A stretch of 15,521 nucleotides of DNA from Phycisphaerae bacterium (GCA_002690755.1 NZFT01000029.1:1-15521); one strand, 5' to 3'; numbered from the stretch's first letter, positions 6,397-14,461 are shown. Notes: generated by a model from the sequence alone, not told the origin. A program made the numbers and translations.

Positions 6397-7395
6397 TCAG
6401 CCTGCCTGGTAGGGAACGAAGGTGAGGTCGTGCGCGGTGCGGATTTCCGCACCGCACTCGGGGCATTGGTCTGGAAACGGCGGATGAAGCCGATATCGGC
6501 ACGCATTGCACCGAGGCACCGTCCGGAGCCCCGATTCGGATCGATCGCGCACCCGCCGCAGGAAGATGATCAGGCCCCCCAACCCACCGATCAGGATGGT
6601 CCCGATGAAGATCCAGCTCATCGTCGAAAGACCGCCTCCAATCGTGAGGACGGAAGGCAGGGTGATGATCGCGAGCAGTACGAACCCCAGCGGTGAGAGG
6701 ATCGTCCACCATCGGCCGATCGACCGACCGGCCTTCGCGGCCAGGTTCGCCCGAGGACGCGCGAGCGAGGTGCCGTGTGGGCCGCGCGGGCGTCTCCAGG
6801 CCGTCGCGAAGTCCACGTCGCGGAGACGATCGTGACGCGAGCCGGAAGGGAGCCCCAGGTTTCCGGCGCGGCGGATCAGTCGAACGTCGAGTTTCACTCG
6901 TTGCACGGTCCCCTCGTGCCAGAATCCGTGGAGGTCGAGCGGCGACCAGCCCACGGGCGCGTTGCGACAGCATGTTCCGGGGTCGAACGGATCCGAACCA
7001 CAACGCGGACAGATCGACATGCCCTTCTCGAGCATTCGCCGACCGATTCGAATCACCCGTCGGCGTCGATGGATCTGGCGAGCGACTTCGAATGGAATCA
7101 CGACGGCCGCCAGAATCAGAAGGTACGCGACGGTGGGAGCGACCTCGTTCACATCCCACGCGGCCCATGGCTGTTCCAGCGTGATCATGCCGACGGCGAG
7201 GCAGACCGGCGAAGCGATCGCGAGCAGCACGAGCCCCGGCAGGGTCATCGCGACGTGGCGTCGGAGCGCGACGCTCGCGGATCGTGCGTCGATCGGCCAG
7301 CGATCGGCGACGGCGTCAAGGGTCGATGTTTCGGCGTCGGTGACGGGCGGGGCCGTCTGATCACCGAAACTCGAAGGCTCGACGTCTGCTGCCAT
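6397..7395 (-). CDS. Membrane protein with two zinc ribbons, paralog of the downstream gene
   Basis: This is a 332-residue protein of unknown function. Four hydrophobic segments lie near residues 50-72, 87-107, 230-252 and 260-280. Zinc-ribbon-like site one is CPRCGSDPFDPGTCC (129-143) followed by PLDLHGFWH; site two is CNACRYRLHPPFPDQCPECG (296-315) close to the C-terminus. The loop between them is basic (many Arg), suggesting that the ribbons and loop lie in the cytoplasm; this is inferred from the positive-inside trend. It lacks the fifth hydrophobic segment and large C-terminal domain of the paralog downstream. Its ATG is only nine bases after the rny stop, so it is probably cotranscribed with rny, and it precedes the paralog by 38 bp. 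No strong ribosome binding site is seen. Metal binding is likely from the cysteines but untested. Confidence 0.78.
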   Translation of the reverse strand: MAADVEPSSFGDQTAPPVTDAETSTLDAVADRWPIDARSASVALRRHVAMTLPGLVLLAIASPVCLAVGMITLEQPWAAWDVNEVAPTVAYLLILAAVVIPFEVARQIHRRRRVIRIGRRMLEKGMSICPRCGSDPFDPGTCCRNAPVGWSPLDLHGFWHEGTVQRVKLDVRLIRRAGNLGLPSGSRHDRLRDVDFATAWRRPRGPHGTSLARPRANLAAKAGRSIGRWWTILSPLGFVLLAIITLPSVLTIGGGLSTMSWIFIGTILIGGLGGLIIFLRRVRDRSESGLRTVPRCNACRYRLHPPFPDQCPECGAEIRTAHDLTFVPYQAG

Positions 7396-7404
7396 GTGGG
7401 CAGG

Positions 7405-8994
7405 CTAGCGTGCGATCGCCTCGGCTCGGACCTCGCGAAGCACCGTCACCTTGATCTCGCCGGGGAACGTCATCTCGTCCTCCACCCGCTTCGCGACGTC
7501 CCGGGCGATCTTGTGGGCCGTGGCGTCGTCGGCCTTCCGTGCATCGAGGATGACCCGGACTTCGCGGCCCGCCTGGATCGCATGGGCCTCGTCGACGAAG
7601 GGCTGATCAGTGGCGATTCCCTCGAGCTGCTCGAGTCGCTTGATGTACATCTCCATCGACTCACGTCGGGCGCCGGGCCGGGCACCACTGACCGCGTCGG
7701 CGGCCATGACGATCGCGGTGTACGGGGTGGTCGCGGGAATGTCGCCATGGTGGCCGCCGATGGCGTTCAACACCGCTTCGGACTTCTCACCGAATTTCCG
7801 AGCGAACTCCATGCCGATCGCGGGATGGCCACCTTCCATCTCGTGGTCCATCGCCTTGCCGATGTCGTGGAGGAAGCCGCACCGGCGGGCGATGGTCCCG
7901 TCGAGCCCGAGCTGGTCGGCGATCATCTGGCTGAGGAAGGCGACTTCGATGGAATGGCGAAGGACGTTCTGGCCGTAGCTGGTCCGGAACTGCATCTTGC
8001 CCATCGCTTCGGCGATCTTGGGATGGACGCCCCGTACGTCGGTCTCGACGAGGGCATCCTTGCCGACCTGCTTGATCCGGTCCTCGATGTCTCGCTTGGT
8101 CTGGGCCACGATCTCCTCGATCTTCGAGGGATGGACCCGGCCATCCGCCACGAGCTTCTGGAGACTCTCGGCCGCGATCGCCTGGCGAACCCGATCGAAG
8201 CAGGAGACGCTGATCACGCCGGGCGTGTCGTCGACCATGACATCCGCGCCAGTCGCCTTCTCGATGGCTCGGATGTTGCGACCCTCCCGGCCGATGATTC
8301 GGCCCTTGAGATCATCCGAAGGGATTTTCACAGCACGCACGGTCGAGTCGCTGACGTTTTCGGCGGCATATCGCTGGATCGCCAGCAAGGTGATTTCGCG
8401 GCTCTTTTCGCGGGCTCGCTCCTCAGCCTCCTCGATGACTTCTTGCTCGATCTTGGCGGCTTCATGCGATGATTCGACGCGAATTTCGGCGAAAAGTTGC
8501 TCTTGGGCCTGGTCCCGGGTCATCTCCGCAACACTCGCCAGTCGATCCTTGAGCTGCTCCGCGGTTTGGGCGGTGGTCTTGAGCAGGGCTTCCCGCTCCT
8601 CGGCAATCTCCTCCAGCCGTGTCTCTTTCCGCTCGAACTTCTCTTCGCGGCGGGTCAATTGCGTCAATTTGGAGTCGAGGGTCTCCTCGCGTTTGTTCGC
8701 ACGCGCCTGGGCGTCCTTGGCTTCGCTGAGGAGGTCCGCAGACTCCTTCTCCACGGCCTTGCGGCGTTCGGAGGCCTTCACCTCGACCTCCGCTTCGATC
8801 GATCTGGCAGCCGCCTGAGCCTCGCTGCGGGCCGCCTCGACGATCGTCGCCGCTTCGGCCTTGGCGGTCCCGATCGATTTTCCCGTGGTGGCGGTGATCA
8901 GGAGCCAGGCAAGGATGGCCCCAGCGACCGCCGCGATGCCCAAACCGATGAAGTCCTGAGGTTCCAGTGCGAGCACGAGCGGAAACGAATTCAT
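7405..8994 (-). CDS. rny: Ribonuclease Y, membrane-anchored endoribonuclease
   Basis: RNase Y starts mRNA decay and processing by endonucleolytic cleavage at the inner face of the membrane. The 529-residue protein has the full family layout. There is a single N-terminal membrane segment near 15-34, then a long charged coiled coil of about 40-205. A KH RNA-binding domain follows, with IPSDDLKGRIIGREGRNIRAIE (about 224-245, GREG loop at 235-238). An HD phosphohydrolase domain has His347 and the HD pair at 376-377 in GFLHDIGKA, then GGHHGD (413-418). The length is close to the usual 510-530. I chose the ATG at 8994 over the one at 9024 because GGAGGG lies four to five bases upstream of it. It heads an apparent three-gene - strand operon with two zinc-ribbon membrane proteins. 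Confidence 0.97.
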   Translation of the reverse strand: MNSFPLVLALEPQDFIGLGIAAVAGAILAWLLITATTGKSIGTAKAEAATIVEAARSEAQAAARSIEAEVEVKASERRKAVEKESADLLSEAKDAQARANKREETLDSKLTQLTRREEKFERKETRLEEIAEEREALLKTTAQTAEQLKDRLASVAEMTRDQAQEQLFAEIRVESSHEAAKIEQEVIEEAEERAREKSREITLLAIQRYAAENVSDSTVRAVKIPSDDLKGRIIGREGRNIRAIEKATGADVMVDDTPGVISVSCFDRVRQAIAAESLQKLVADGRVHPSKIEEIVAQTKRDIEDRIKQVGKDALVETDVRGVHPKIAEAMGKMQFRTSYGQNVLRHSIEVAFLSQMIADQLGLDGTIARRCGFLHDIGKAMDHEMEGGHPAIGMEFARKFGEKSEAVLNAIGGHHGDIPATTPYTAIVMAADAVSGARPGARRESMEMYIKRLEQLEGIATDQPFVDEAHAIQAGREVRVILDARKADDATAHKIARDVAKRVEDEMTFPGEIKVTVLREVRAEAIAR

Positions 8995-9654
8995 GCCACC
9001 CTCCAAGGAGGAAACGACCTTCATGGACTGGTGTCCAGAGGCGCGAGGTGACGTGCTTTCGACTCTTTTATTCAGAGACCAGCGGCGTCCGAGCCAATTC
9101 GCGTGCGCGAAACGTCTCGGTGGGATCGAATCCGGTATTCCAAGACGCGGAAGTGCTTTTCTGGCATCTCCAGCGGGATTTGGAATGGTTCATTGAGCGT
9201 GTTTCAGAACTGCTCGATGCGGAATCGACTCCGGGAAGGACGGGAAGAACAAGCCACCAGTGGAACGAGAGTCAGCATTCAATCTATCCAGGTCACCACC
9301 ATCCGTTGCCGGAGGCGGGCTCGGCCACGCGAGGCGTGGAAGGCCTTGGACCTGTCATTCGACGTCTCGATCGAGTTTCCACCTGCTTGGTGGAACGTAT
9401 GGATCTGGATCGCCGAATGAGAGATCGGTCGTCACCCAACGCAGGGTCGGGATTGCCGTATGAACCGGCGGCGCGCCGCGCGTGCCGTACCGGTAGTTGC
9501 TTCTGTAGTATTGCCGCGACCCCGAGTCTGTCAAGACCTTCGGGTGCCTCGTTCGGTGTTCCGCCGGACTCCCGGGCGGAACCGTCATCCTCGATGAATC
9601 CTCCCTGAAGGGCCAGAATCAGGGATTCAAGCCAACGAATCAGGACGTCCCAAC
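8995..9654. other. Divergent intergenic region of about 660 bp, lower GC, several hairpins, no convincing gene
   Basis: This gap separates rny from the divergent ABC-2-type permease. GC over 9121-9300 is about 53% by hand count, against about 62-65% in neighbouring genes. Open frames of 60-210 codons exist on both strands, but none has a ribosome binding site, a recognisable motif or a third-position GC pattern like the neighbours. Hairpins I can see are CCACGC-GAG-GCGTGG (9325-9339), TTCCACC/GGTGGAA (9377-9395, 5-base loop), GTTCCGCC/GGCGGAAC (9558-9582, 9-base loop), and GAATC-(CTC)-CCTGA/TCAGGGATTC (9596-9628, 3-base bulge). Both flanking promoters and possibly a small RNA should lie here. 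On the rny side a TTGGCT (about 9098) is a possible -35 box, without a clear -10. Confidence 0.6.
8999..9004 (-). promoter_or_regulatory. Strong Shine-Dalgarno sequence selecting the rny start
   Basis: On the - strand GGAGGG lies four bases upstream of the ATG at 8994. It falls inside the ten-codon extension that the alternative ATG at 9024 would add, so it favours the shorter protein. Confidence 0.7.
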
Positions 9655-11469
9655 ATGCCAGCCGCCATTCAGTGGGCCCTCGACCTGCTTCCAACGAATC
9701 CCATCTGCATCCGGCTCATCCAGGGTGGATCGACCCGGATGCGGCATCTCTACCTCCGGAGCGGCTATCTGGCCGCCTTGATCGCGGTGCTGTTGCTCGC
9801 CTTGATCGGGCCGACTTCGAGTCTTCGGGAGCTGGCACAACGGGGGGCGTCCGCGTTCACGATCGTCGCGTTCGGTCAGGTGTTTCTGATCTGCCTCCTG
9901 ACGCCGGTGTTCATGGCCGGGGCGATCGCTCAGGAAGCCAACCCTCGGACCTGGGACATCCTCCTCACCACACCGCTGAACGCGCTCCAGATCGTGCTGG
10001 GGAATCTTTTCGGGCGCCTGTTCTTCATCCTCGCCCTGCTGGTCTCCTCGCTTCCGCTCTTTCTGTTCATCCAGACCTTCGGCGGGGTGCCCGGCGAATC
10101 CATCGTGCAGAGCTACGTGGTCGCGGGTTGCAGCGCGCTGGTGGTGGCGGCGGTCGCGGTCACGCTCAGCGTCACCAGATCCGCCGGTCGACGGGCGGTC
10201 TTCGCGTTCTACGTCTCGGTGGTGATCTATCTCTTCCTGACCTGGCTGATCGACAACCGGCTCCGCGCCCCGGTTTCCGTGGGGAGCCTCGCGACGTCCA
10301 CCACGATCATGACGCCGCTCAATCCGTTTCTCGCGCTCGAGAGTCTCCTGCTCAGCAACAGCTACGTTCCTCGGTCGGTTGATCCGGACACGGGATGGCT
10401 GCAGCGATGGTGGCTGGGGCGACCGGTGGCGTCTTTCGCGTGGCTTTCGGTCCTGACCAGCCTGGTTCTCGTCGTCTATTCGACGGCCCGGCTTCGAGTG
10501 ATCGGGGCCAAGGTCGGGCAGGTGCCCTGGTACCGCCGGCTTCTGCGTCTCGGCGGCGCCGGTGGTGAAGGCCGCGAGCCGCGAACGCCCAGCCAGAATC
10601 CGATCGCCTGGCGAGAGACGAGCTCGCGGTCGCTTTCGGTGGCGGGGGTGCTCGGCCGCTGGGGCTTCATCGTCGCCGGCGGCATCGCGACGCTCCTGAT
10701 GCTCTGGCTCTTTCACGTCGGCTCGATCAGCATCATGGACCTCCGCGTGACGTCGCTCGCCATCGTCGCCGCGGAGATCACCATCGTGGTGCTCGCGGCG
10801 GTGAACATGAGTGCGACCGCGGTGAGTCGCGAACGCGAGGACGGGACGCTCGATCTCATCCTGACGACGCCGATGCAGCCGGGGCCCTATCTCGCCGGAA
10901 AGCTTCGGGGGCTCGTGCAGTACCTGCTCCCCATGCTGGTGTTGCCGGTGGTGTCCATGGGGATCATCCTCGTCTATGCGCTCGTACGGCCGACCGCGAC
11001 GTCGGCGTCGGTCGCGGTGGGCACGGTCACCCGGGCGGTTCCGTTGCTGCAGGTCTCGTCGGTGATCGGCATGGTGCTGCTCATGCCGGCCTTCGTCGCG
11101 TTCACGGTCATGGTCGGCCTCCAGTGGTCGATCCGGAGCAAGGGGACCATCGGCTCGATCATCGCCGCGGTGCTGGTGGTCTTCACGGTGACCGGCGTGA
11201 TCGGTCTCTGCGGCATCGCGAGCGGCAACGGCATCCCGTTCCTCGGATCGGCGATCTCGTCGATCAGCCCCTTCAACCTCGTCGCCGCCGCCTTCATCCC
11301 CGAGAGCACGATCTCCGAGACGATCCGGGAAGGTGACGAGAGCGGCGTCTCCATGCTGATCGGGGCGGCCATCGCCGCCGTGCTCTACGGACTGATCGTC
11401 TACGCGATGCACGCGAGCATGAAGCGTTCGTTCATGATGACGGTCCGTCGCCTCGCCGGCACGCGATGA
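9655..11469 (+). CDS. Tandemly duplicated ABC-2-type transporter permease
   Basis: This 604-residue protein is very hydrophobic, with about twelve predicted membrane segments (visual estimate). It is an internal duplication with a period near 300 residues: NPI at 15 recurs as NPIAWRE at 315, and AQEANPRTWDILLTTPL (92-108) recurs as SREREDGTLDLILTTPM (391-407). SVTRSAGRRAVFAF (172-185) recurs near 492, and TPLNPFLALE (220-229) near 537. The motif E...(T/G)(W/L)(D)(L/I)LLTTP is the coupling-helix signature I associate with ABC-2/NatB-like permeases, so the protein probably moves a substrate in partnership with an ABC ATPase. No ATPase gene is adjacent. AGGA (9642-9645) lies nine bases upstream of the ATG. 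The substrate is unknown. It stands alone, convergent with the cytochrome gene. Confidence 0.82.
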   Translation: MPAAIQWALDLLPTNPICIRLIQGGSTRMRHLYLRSGYLAALIAVLLLALIGPTSSLRELAQRGASAFTIVAFGQVFLICLLTPVFMAGAIAQEANPRTWDILLTTPLNALQIVLGNLFGRLFFILALLVSSLPLFLFIQTFGGVPGESIVQSYVVAGCSALVVAAVAVTLSVTRSAGRRAVFAFYVSVVIYLFLTWLIDNRLRAPVSVGSLATSTTIMTPLNPFLALESLLLSNSYVPRSVDPDTGWLQRWWLGRPVASFAWLSVLTSLVLVVYSTARLRVIGAKVGQVPWYRRLLRLGGAGGEGREPRTPSQNPIAWRETSSRSLSVAGVLGRWGFIVAGGIATLLMLWLFHVGSISIMDLRVTSLAIVAAEITIVVLAAVNMSATAVSREREDGTLDLILTTPMQPGPYLAGKLRGLVQYLLPMLVLPVVSMGIILVYALVRPTATSASVAVGTVTRAVPLLQVSSVIGMVLLMPAFVAFTVMVGLQWSIRSKGTIGSIIAAVLVVFTVTGVIGLCGIASGNGIPFLGSAISSISPFNLVAAAFIPESTISETIREGDESGVSMLIGAAIAAVLYGLIVYAMHASMKRSFMMTVRRLAGTR

Positions 11470-11479
11470 TCGATCATCG
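11464..11479. repeat. Perfect 16-bp palindrome over the permease stop codon
   Basis: CGATGATCGATCATCG is identical to its reverse complement and contains the permease TGA (11467-11469). A small GCCGG/CCGGC hairpin follows at 11492-11506. Both lie in the 42-bp gap to the convergent cytochrome gene and may act as a weak bidirectional terminator. Confidence 0.6.
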
Positions 11480-11511
11480 AAGCGTGCCTGCGCCGGTGAT
11501 TCCGGCCCGGG

Positions 11512-13482
11512 TCAGCCGAACCAGTAGGTGAGCAGGATGCCGAAGTCGCCACCGTCGACGATGCCGTCGTCGTTGAAGTCGGCGCTGCAGTCGCCGGTGC
11601 AGGGACCCCACTGGACGAGCATGATGCCGACGTCGGCTCCCGAGACGATTCCGTCGCCATCGAGGTCGCCGGGGACTCCCGCTTCGAGTTCGATGGTCAT
11701 CACGTCCATGGCGAGGGGAGCGCTCTTGCCCTGGGAGACCCAGAGGTCGTAGGCGATCTGGCCCTTGTCGTCGGTGACGTTGTAGTCGCGAAGGAATTCC
11801 ATGTACTCGCGGGACGAGGTCTGGAAATACAGGGTCGCGACGGCTTCGACCGCGCCTTCGGGGATGTCGAAGGTCGTGTCGTCCCAGTACTGGCCGTCCG
11901 CGTACTCGACGCCCTTGGGGCCGCCGCCGAACGCCGCGAACTTCGCGTTCGTGAAGCCCCGGGGCGGAATGCGGTTGTCGAAGAGGATCTCGTTGTTCAG
12001 CACCAGGTGGAAGGACTCGCCCGCGGGGATGTTGGCGATCTTCGCCACGTCGTCGGAGATCCCCATCTTCTTCTCATAGACCTTGGTGTCGGAGATCTCG
12101 AGTTCCGCGGTCTCGAAGTCGTATTCACCCCGTTCGTCGATGATCTTCCCGGTGGCATCGACGTACTTGACGTTGATCCACATCCGCCGCCCTTCCGGGT
12201 ATCCGGTGGGGAGGGAGTGACCGCCCTGGTTGATGATCCGGACCGTGAGTTCATCGCCTTCGAAGGTGAGCTCCATGTCGCTGGCGTCCCGGAGCATCTG
12301 CTCGGTCCGTGCGTTGGCGGCTTCACGACGATCCTCGGTGACCCCGTAGAAGTCCGCGTCCACCCCCATCGATTCGGCGATCGCGTCGAGGACCCAGGTG
12401 TTGCCACCTGCGAAGGAGTGAGCGCCGACGTCGGGTCGTTCGAAGAACGGAGGACCGGTGTAGAAGCCGCACGCGCCGCCGACCTGCGGGGGCATGTGAC
12501 AGTCCTGGCAGCTGGCGATCGCGGCGTCGTCCGGGAGCGCTCCGCCGAAGCGGCCGTCCTCGAACACCACGCCCCCGTCCGCGAAGTCGCTGTTCAGCCA
12601 CTCCGAATAGGTTCGCTGCTCGGCGACCATGTCGTGGAGGTCGTCGGTGGGATGCGACTCGCCCATCGGGTTCAGGACACCCTTGTTCGTCTTCGGATCG
12701 AGGGTGAAGACCGGATTGCTGACGTCGTGGCATCCGCCGCAGAACGTGCTGTCGCGGTGGAAGGGCGAGGTGATGATCGGGATCGGCGATCCGAATTCGT
12801 CGTAGCCGTGATAGTTCGCGGGCACGTCGTCGTAGGGGCCGCGTCGGGAGTCGAGCGGATCGATGATCATGGCACCGTTGCCGGGTCGTACGGGCATCAG
12901 GCCGTCCGCCACGATCTCGGCGAGGATCGGAATGTCGGGCTCCTGGACCTCCCCGGGGTATCCCATCGCGCCTCCGGTGGGGCTGACCGCTCGGTGGCAG
13001 AAGTTGCAGTTGATGCCGTCCATCAACTCCTCGTCGAATTCGGGGAGTTGGCCGCTCTCGCCGTCGCCGCTGTAGTGGGCGGCGGGGATGTGGCACTTGA
13101 TGCAGAAGGCGCCGGCCTTGTCGGCATCCTGGTTCGCGATGGTGAGCCCGGCGTGAAAAACCGGATCACGGGCGGACTGGGCCATGAGGCTGACGACCCA
13201 GGTGTCGTAGGGCGGAACCTCGAGGCCGTAGTCGGCGTGGCAGAACATGCAGTTCACCGACGAGTAGATCCGTCGGAATTCGAGTGGATCCGAATTCGGC
13301 TCGGTGCCCGGTCCGCGAAAGTCCTCGAGGGAGGTCGGAAGCTGGTTTTGCTGGTCACCACCTCCGCCCTTCTCACCCATGGCGAGCGGCGCGATGACCG
13401 CGGCTGCGACCAGTGAAGCCGCGACCGCGGCGATCGCGCGCGTTCGAAGTTTCAACGGTTGATCGGGGAGTCTGCGGATCAT
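11512..13482 (-). CDS. Exported five-CXXCH multiheme cytochrome c with dockerin-like C-terminal repeats
   Basis: This 656-residue protein has an N-terminal Sec signal (basic start, hydrophobic stretch about 16-35) and five CXXCH c-type heme sites: CMFCH (78-82), CIKCH (127-131), CNFCH (159-163), CGGCH (248-252) and CQDCH (325-329). Extra histidines such as those in AGLTIANQDAD-flanking HAG (110), SPFHRD (240s) and GAHSFAGGN (354-361) could be distal ligands. A later GGHSLPTGYPEGRRMWINV segment (420-438) is typical of multiheme cytochromes of this broad type. Residues 606-656 carry two Asp-rich calcium-loop repeats, DLDGDGIVSGADVG and DFNDDGIVDGGDFG, with a Cys pair at 628 and 632. It would act outside the cytoplasmic membrane in electron transfer; donor and acceptor are unknown. 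No heme-maturation gene is adjacent. No good ribosome binding site precedes the ATG. Confidence 0.9.
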   Translation of the reverse strand: MIRRLPDQPLKLRTRAIAAVAASLVAAAVIAPLAMGEKGGGGDQQNQLPTSLEDFRGPGTEPNSDPLEFRRIYSSVNCMFCHADYGLEVPPYDTWVVSLMAQSARDPVFHAGLTIANQDADKAGAFCIKCHIPAAHYSGDGESGQLPEFDEELMDGINCNFCHRAVSPTGGAMGYPGEVQEPDIPILAEIVADGLMPVRPGNGAMIIDPLDSRRGPYDDVPANYHGYDEFGSPIPIITSPFHRDSTFCGGCHDVSNPVFTLDPKTNKGVLNPMGESHPTDDLHDMVAEQRTYSEWLNSDFADGGVVFEDGRFGGALPDDAAIASCQDCHMPPQVGGACGFYTGPPFFERPDVGAHSFAGGNTWVLDAIAESMGVDADFYGVTEDRREAANARTEQMLRDASDMELTFEGDELTVRIINQGGHSLPTGYPEGRRMWINVKYVDATGKIIDERGEYDFETAELEISDTKVYEKKMGISDDVAKIANIPAGESFHLVLNNEILFDNRIPPRGFTNAKFAAFGGGPKGVEYADGQYWDDTTFDIPEGAVEAVATLYFQTSSREYMEFLRDYNVTDDKGQIAYDLWVSQGKSAPLAMDVMTIELEAGVPGDLDGDGIVSGADVGIMLVQWGPCTGDCSADFNDDGIVDGGDFGILLTYWFG

Positions 13483-13778
13483 GTGTTTGGTCGCCAGTCT
13501 GTACTTGTCGATGGTCTGGATCGAAGCCGGTCAGACTCGGCCAGAAGCGAGATGTAGTTGAAGAAGCGTAGAATCTCCGGAACGCAGGTCAAGCGCGCCG
13601 AAAAATTCAAGGGGCCGATAACGGTCTCACTCGCCGAAATATCCCAACTTTGAGACGCCGACCGCGGAGAATAGTTCATCGGTGGGGCGTGATTCATAGT
13701 TTATTGATTTATTGTCCCCCAGTTCGGTCGCGGATCGCGACGAAACCCCCCGTGGTCTCCTGAGATAGGCTTTCGACC
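13483..13778. other. Divergent intergenic region with AT-rich island
   Basis: This 296-bp gap separates the cytochrome and lipoprotein genes. A very AT-rich stretch (about 13691-13715, GATTCATAGTTTATTGATTT onward) stands out against the GC-rich surroundings and probably marks promoter or DNA-melting sequence for one or both genes. A 72-codon - strand frame (13479-13697) runs through it and overlaps the cytochrome ATG, but has no other support. Confidence 0.5.
13565..13592 (-). promoter_or_regulatory. Candidate promoter for the multiheme cytochrome
   Basis: On the - strand TTGACC (13592-13587) and TACGCT (13570-13565) are 16 bp apart, leaving a leader of about 75 bases before the ATG at 13482. 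The -35 is a five-of-six match; the -10 is weak but repeats the TACGCT seen before the STAS gene. Confidence 0.35.
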
Positions 13779-14459
13779 ATGAGTTCCGTGCCCGCCGTCA
13801 CCATGATTCTTCGAATACGCCGACTCGCGATCGGGCTCATCGCGGCCGGTATCGCCTCCGGCTGCGCCTCGTCCGGACCGGATCGGCTCGAATTCCAGTC
13901 CGATCGCTACGACCAGGCCTTCGAGGCGGCCGGCGAGGCCGTCCGCAGGCAGGGCATGCCACCGGTCCTCACGGATCGGACCGGCGGGGTCATCGAAGCG
14001 CGACCGAGGCTCGCGGGAAGCGTGCTCGAACCATGGCGGATCGACAATTCCGATGTCGAGCAGTGGGGCGCGAATACCCTCCACAAGCAACGTCGACGGG
14101 TTCGATTCGAGTTCCTTCCCGTCGACTTCGTTCCGCCCGAGCCGAAGGGCGGGGAGACGTTGATCGGGCCGCCGCTCCCCGGCTCGACGGAAGGCGAACT
14201 CCGACTCACCGATCTCGAGACCTTCGACGGGCAGGTGGAGCTTCGCGTCTGGGTGTACGTCGAACGGGAGCATCGGACCGGGCTTCGACGGGGAACCTGG
14301 AGTCGCGTCGGCCGGACCTACGCGACGAATCCGATGGAGACGATCTCACCCGAGGACGGAACGACCCGGAGCCAGGGGCTTTGGACACCGGTCGGCCGGG
14401 ACGAAGCCATGGAGCGACGACTGCTCGCCGACGTCAAGGCGGCGATGGGCGACGCCTGA
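13779..14459 (+). CDS. Predicted lipoprotein, function unknown
   Basis: This 226-residue protein has a type II signal: two or three arginines (RIRRLA), a hydrophobic stretch (IGLIAAGIA) and a lipobox ASGC with Cys29 as the probable lipid-modified residue. The mature protein is charged and beta-rich, including GGVIEARPRLAGSVLEPWR and VELRVWVYVEREHRTG. I recognise no family or catalytic motif. Such small lipoproteins are common in planctomycete envelopes, an impression rather than a match. The start could be 13779 or the in-frame ATG at 13803 (MILRIRR); neither has a strong ribosome binding site, although AGG lies ten bases before the first. It is convergent with the permease gene and divergent from the cytochrome gene. 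Confidence 0.75.
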   Translation: MSSVPAVTMILRIRRLAIGLIAAGIASGCASSGPDRLEFQSDRYDQAFEAAGEAVRRQGMPPVLTDRTGGVIEARPRLAGSVLEPWRIDNSDVEQWGANTLHKQRRRVRFEFLPVDFVPPEPKGGETLIGPPLPGSTEGELRLTDLETFDGQVELRVWVYVEREHRTGLRRGTWSRVGRTYATNPMETISPEDGTTRSQGLWTPVGRDEAMERRLLADVKAAMGDA

Positions 14460-14461
14460 TC

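Noticed and set aside
9060..9560. Possible 6S RNA, tmRNA or tRNA in the large gap
   Set aside because: I found hairpins but no tRNA cloverleaf, no tmRNA tag frame, and no long bulged helix that would support a 6S RNA by eye.
8967..9608. 213-codon + strand frame in the rny/permease gap
   Set aside because: It begins inside rny, spans the lower-GC region with mixed composition, and has no motif or ribosome binding site.
9640..11412. 590-codon - strand frame opposite the ABC-2-type permease
   Set aside because: It is extremely rich in Arg, Asp, His and Gln with no structure; the + strand frame is a clear membrane protein with internal repeats.
13479..13697. 72-codon - strand frame whose TGA overlaps the cytochrome ATG
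   Set aside because: The ATGA overlap looks like translational coupling, but the frame crosses the AT-rich island and the best cytochrome promoter match, and the peptide has no motif or ribosome binding site.
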